64,000 bases of DNA, taken from the NCBI GenBank assembly GCA_026986575.1, contig JALSOH010000006.1, forward strand, positions 186,001 to 250,000, read 5' to 3'. The number at the start of each line of letters is the position of its first letter. Within the stretch, counting starts at the first letter, position 1. Of the stretch, positions 61,431 through 64,000 are shown piece after piece. The stretch comes from Thermoproteota archaeon. Its GTDB lineage: Archaea; Korarchaeota; Korarchaeia; Korarchaeales; Korarchaeaceae. Both the position numbers and the translations under genes were made by a program. The notes below the pieces were generated by a model, which saw only the letters and a program-made list of their open reading frames with translations, was not told the origin of the DNA and did no database searches.

Positions 61431-62327
61431 GTGGTGCTTCCCGTGAACGCCAAGATCATAGCCGCAATAGCTATCGTGTTGGTCTTTGTCGTCGCTTCTC
61501 TCCTCATGTTGGAGAGTGGGCCTGTCAGGGTCAGGATAACTACTACAACCAGCCTCTACGCCACAGGACTCCTCGACTACCTTGGAGACCAGTTCAAGAA
61601 GGATCATCCCAATGTCGAACTCGACTTCATAGCAGTGGGAAGCGGTGAGGCCCTGAGGAGGGCGAAGCAGGGTGATGCCTGCATGGTCCTCGTGCACGCT
61701 CCCAGCTTGGAGAAACGTTACATGGAGGAAGGGGCCATAACTGAGGGGCACATCTTCGCTTACAATTACTTCATCATAGCTGGCCCTCCCTTGGATCCAG
61801 CCAAGGTGAAGGAGGCCAAGTCGCCGGTGGATGCTTTCAAGAGGATATATGAGGCCGGAGAGAGGGGAGAAGCCAGCTTCGCCAGTAGGGGGGATAACTC
61901 CGGCACCCATGTCAGGGAGCTGAGCGTGTGGAGAACTGCTAGATTGGATCCCAAGGGAAGGCCTTGGTACATGGAGACCGGGAGCGGAATGGGCGCGACC
62001 CTGCTGGTAGCGAACGAGAAAGGAGCATATGTGCTCTCGGACATAGGCACGTTCCTCAAGTACAGCAAGGACGGCAAAGTTCCCGACTTAGCCATCCTTT
62101 TCGAGGGTGGTGATGATCTCCTCAACATATACAGCGTTTACCTCGTTCCCTCCTGCACGGGGAAGGAGGCCAGCTACGCTAAAGCCTTTGCTGATTTCGT
62201 CGTGGGAGGCGCTCAAGATATGATCGCCCACTACGGTGTCTCCGAGTACGGACAGCCCCTCTTCTATCCCGCAAGGGATAAGTTGAATTGGCTTAGGGAG
62301 AGGTGGCAGGCGCTGGCTGGAGGGTGA
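61431..62327 (+). CDS. tupA: Tungstate-type ABC transporter binding protein
   Basis: The 298-residue lipoprotein-like or membrane-anchored binding protein has an N-terminal hydrophobic segment (KIIAAIAIVLVFVVASLLML). The TupA-type fold shows RITTTTSLYATGLLDYLGDQ, FIAVGSGEALRRAKQGDACM, VHAPSLEKRYMEEG and SRGDNSGTHVRELSVW; the TTTS and SGT residues bind the oxyanion. Tungstate is favoured over molybdate by family, not proven. GTG 61431 or 61434 is the start. It supplies tungsten for pterin enzymes such as aldehyde:ferredoxin oxidoreductases. Confidence 0.87.
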   Translation: MVLPVNAKIIAAIAIVLVFVVASLLMLESGPVRVRITTTTSLYATGLLDYLGDQFKKDHPNVELDFIAVGSGEALRRAKQGDACMVLVHAPSLEKRYMEEGAITEGHIFAYNYFIIAGPPLDPAKVKEAKSPVDAFKRIYEAGERGEASFASRGDNSGTHVRELSVWRTARLDPKGRPWYMETGSGMGATLLVANEKGAYVLSDIGTFLKYSKDGKVPDLAILFEGGDDLLNIYSVYLVPSCTGKEASYAKAFADFVVGGAQDMIAHYGVSEYGQPLFYPARDKLNWLRERWQALAGG

Positions 62328-62331
62328 TCCG

Positions 62332-62967
62332 GTGGGGGAGGTCCTAGAGATCGTACTCAGGAGCTTGGTGGTGTCAGGAACGGCGACGCTACTGGCCTCC
62401 ATTTGGAGTATTGCCCTAGCTTACCTGCTCGTGCGATCTCCTAGGGCCTCCCGACCCCTCATTCCCCTATTAGAGGGCATGGTGGGCATACCCACCGTCT
62501 TGATAGGGCTCCTCCTCTACCTGCTTCTCAGCAGGCAGGGTCCTCTTGGTATGCTGAGGTTACTCTATTCCCCCCAAGCCATAGTAATCGGACAGGCCAT
62601 CTTGATAACCCCCCTAATAACTTCTGTTGCCTACAGGGTCCTCTCCCACTCTTGGAACATTTATGGGGAGCTGACTCTCTCCTTGGGCGCTGCCGAGGGT
62701 CAGGCGGCCAAGATAGTGATATCCGAGTCCCTCCCAGGAGTAGCTGCTGCCGTGGTGATGGGCTTCTCTAGGGCTCTTGGGGAGTTAGGCGTCGCTCTGA
62801 TGGTGGGAGGTAACATAAAGGGCTACACGAGGGTCATGACCACTGCCATAGCGCTTGAGGTGTCAAAGGGGGAGTTCGAGCTAGCCATGTCTCTGGGCAT
62901 CATCCTGCTGCTTATGCTGGCCATGATCTCCCTCACCCTCAGGTTCTTGGGGAGGCTCAGGGAATGA
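62332..62967 (+). CDS. tupB: Tungstate-type ABC transporter permease
   Basis: The 211-residue permease has five or six helices. The EAA loop is YGELTLSLGAAEGQAAKIVI, contacting the ATPase, followed by GFSRALGELGVALMVGGNI, a TupB/ModB-like motif. The GTG start, five bases after tupA, has GGAGGGTGAT ahead. It overlaps tupC by four bases. Confidence 0.88.
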   Translation: MGEVLEIVLRSLVVSGTATLLASIWSIALAYLLVRSPRASRPLIPLLEGMVGIPTVLIGLLLYLLLSRQGPLGMLRLLYSPQAIVIGQAILITPLITSVAYRVLSHSWNIYGELTLSLGAAEGQAAKIVISESLPGVAAAVVMGFSRALGELGVALMVGGNIKGYTRVMTTAIALEVSKGEFELAMSLGIILLLMLAMISLTLRFLGRLRE

Positions 62968-63665
62968 ACGGAATAGAATTGAGAGAAGTCTGGTTCAGGT
63001 ATCCAGGATCTAGGGAGTGGACCCTGAGAGGGGTGAGCTTGGAGATCAGGCGGGGTGAGGTGCTCGCCCTAGTGGGCCCAAATGGCTCCGGGAAGACCAC
63101 CATCCTGAAGTTAGCTGGAGGCCTCTACAGACCCTCTAGGGGAAAGGTCAAGTTCTGGAGATCGAACATATGGGAGGTAAATGGATCTAGGAGGCTTGAG
63201 CTCAGGAGAATGGTGGTTTACGTCCACGAGAGGCCTATCCTCCTGAGAGGAACGGCCTTGGATAATATAGCCTTCGCCCCTCTACTGAGAGGCATGCCTA
63301 GGGAGGAGGCGGTTAGGAGGGCGGAAGAACTGCTCAGTGATACGGAATCGGCCTACTTATCGAGGAAGGATAGGAGAGAGATGTCGGCAGGGGAGGCACA
63401 GGTAGTGTCGATTCTCAGGGCAGTGGCTGCTAGCCCTAGGATACTCCTGCTGGATGAACCTACTGCCCATCTGGATAGGGAGAAGAGGGGGGTCATGACG
63501 GGCCTCATAGGGAAGTTGAGGTCAGAGGGGATGGGGATAGCTATTGCCACTCATGATCACTTGCTGGCTCTGAGGACGGCGGACAGGGTTGCAGTCGTTG
63601 AGAATGGGGTGATTGGGTCCATAGGTAGACCCTCAGAGGTCTTAGACTTTTTTAAGATATATTAA
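62964..63665 (+). CDS. tupC: Tungstate-type ABC transporter ATPase
   Basis: The 233-residue ATPase has Walker A (GPNGSGKTT, residues 36-44) and signature MSAGEAQVVSILRAVAA (SAGE in place of the SGGQ core). Walker B RILLLDEPTAHLDREKR and the switch His in IATHDHLL are intact. It completes the transporter with TupA and TupB. A SAGE signature is a known minor variant and does not suggest loss of function. Confidence 0.88.
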   Translation: MNGIELREVWFRYPGSREWTLRGVSLEIRRGEVLALVGPNGSGKTTILKLAGGLYRPSRGKVKFWRSNIWEVNGSRRLELRRMVVYVHERPILLRGTALDNIAFAPLLRGMPREEAVRRAEELLSDTESAYLSRKDRREMSAGEAQVVSILRAVAASPRILLLDEPTAHLDREKRGVMTGLIGKLRSEGMGIAIATHDHLLALRTADRVAVVENGVIGSIGRPSEVLDFFKIY

Positions 63666-63802
63666 GCAAGATGGCTCATAATATTTGAGAAACCATTGGA
63701 CCCCACTTCTCAGTAAACCCTCCTCAGATCAAGGTTTGAACGATTTTCGCGGACAGAAATCAATAAATAGTAAATAATTACACAATATTAAGGTTGCTAG
63801 AT

Positions 63803-64000
63803 ATGGGGACCCTAACCGTCGTGATACCTGATGACCTGCTCCGGAGACTAAGGGAGCATCTCAAGGAGAGGGGAGCTGGAAGAGGAGCGCTATCAAAGTT
63901 CGTCTCATCGGCTATAGAGAGGGCCCTGTTAGAATCTGAGTTTAGACGGGTGTTTATAGCTGAAGTGGGGGGAAGAGAGGTAGCTAGGGCACCTTCCCTC
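63803..64000 (+). CDS. Antitoxin-like DNA-binding protein, 3' end beyond the window
   Basis: ATG 63803 opens a frame of 66 codons that runs off the edge. The start TLTVVIPDDLLRRLREHLKE and following helix (ALSKFVSSAIERALLESEF) look like a ribbon-helix-helix antitoxin (VapB/CopG type). A TATA-rich stretch (63762-63780) lies before it. A toxin gene would be expected just right of the window. Confidence 0.55.
   Translation, partial: MGTLTVVIPDDLLRRLREHLKERGAGRGALSKFVSSAIERALLESEFRRVFIAEVGGREVARAPSL

Noticed and set aside
1-64000. CRISPR arrays, insertion sequences, tRNA and rRNA genes
   Set aside because: No spaced repeat array, transposase, T-loop-like GGTTCRAATCC signature in a tRNA setting, or rRNA sequence was seen in the intergenic regions.

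Overview
The window reads as chromosomal DNA of a thermophilic archaeon. The evidence is heavy use of AGG/AGA arginine and ATA isoleucine codons, TATA boxes with leaderless starts, GGTGAT/GGAGG ribosome binding sites, GTG/TTG starts, an 11-gene complex I lacking nuoEFG, an aspartate transcarbamoylase regulatory subunit (pyrI), and many VapBC and HEPN/MNT modules. The gene set would suit the TACK group (Thermoproteota or Korarchaeota), but no rRNA is present, so this placement is inference.

Layout. 0-3 kb: the end of a beta-propeller surface-type gene, then a graveyard of toxin-antitoxin modules (frameshifted HepT/MNT pair, RelE remnant). 3-7.6 kb: a tight minus-strand operon of a SucC-like ligase, a small Fe-S protein, a SucD-like ligase, a CitE-like CoA-ester lyase and an MmgE/PrpD enzyme; it looks like an ATP-driven acid-activation and C-C cleavage pathway of unknown substrate. 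7.7-8.6 kb: an intact HepT/MNT pair. 8.6-13 kb: membrane proteins (CPBP protease, DedA, Yip1), an acetyltransferase, and a regulator with a DUF4097-like partner. 13.2-15.7 kb: a small winged-helix gene, aspartate kinase and aspartate-semialdehyde dehydrogenase. 15.7-20.2 kb: dCTP deaminase, class II ribonucleotide reductase, cobalamin adenosyltransferase (which makes the reductase's cofactor) and a mini ferritin-like protein. 20.4-30.3 kb: nuoABCDHIJKMLN. 30.3-31 kb: VapBC.

31.2-35.4 kb: carA (apparently frameshifted) and carB. 35.4-41.6 kb: an accessory island with a TumE-type toxin pair between two degenerate direct repeats, a VapBC pair, a cysteine-cluster protein, a candidate structured RNA, a VapBC pair whose toxin has an in-frame TAG, a predicted nuclease-like protein, and a very AT-rich membrane-anchored Nudix-like gene. 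41.7-49 kb: pyruvate kinase, then the UMP operon pyrF-E-B-I-K-C and purA. 49.2-53.8 kb: a membrane Fe-S oxidoreductase, a FAD oxidoreductase and isocitrate dehydrogenase. 53.9-57.6 kb: a surface-type protein coupled to a radical SAM gene, and two unknowns. 57.6-60.2 kb: argG-argH. 60.5-64 kb: a membrane-anchored PIG-L deacetylase, a tungstate-type ABC transporter, and a truncated antitoxin-like gene at the edge.

The core metabolism is coherent. Carbamoyl phosphate from carAB feeds the pyr operon and, with an ornithine carbamoyltransferase outside the window, argGH. NrdJ plus its corrinoid adenosyltransferase plus Dcd supply deoxynucleotides. Complex I and the Fe-S oxidoreductase feed a quinone pool. 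The most unusual items are the CoA-ligase/Fe-S/lyase operon, the structured RNA at 37.8 kb, the AT-rich Nudix-like gene, and the AT-rich patch inside nrdJ. No tRNA, rRNA, CRISPR array or insertion sequence was recognised.
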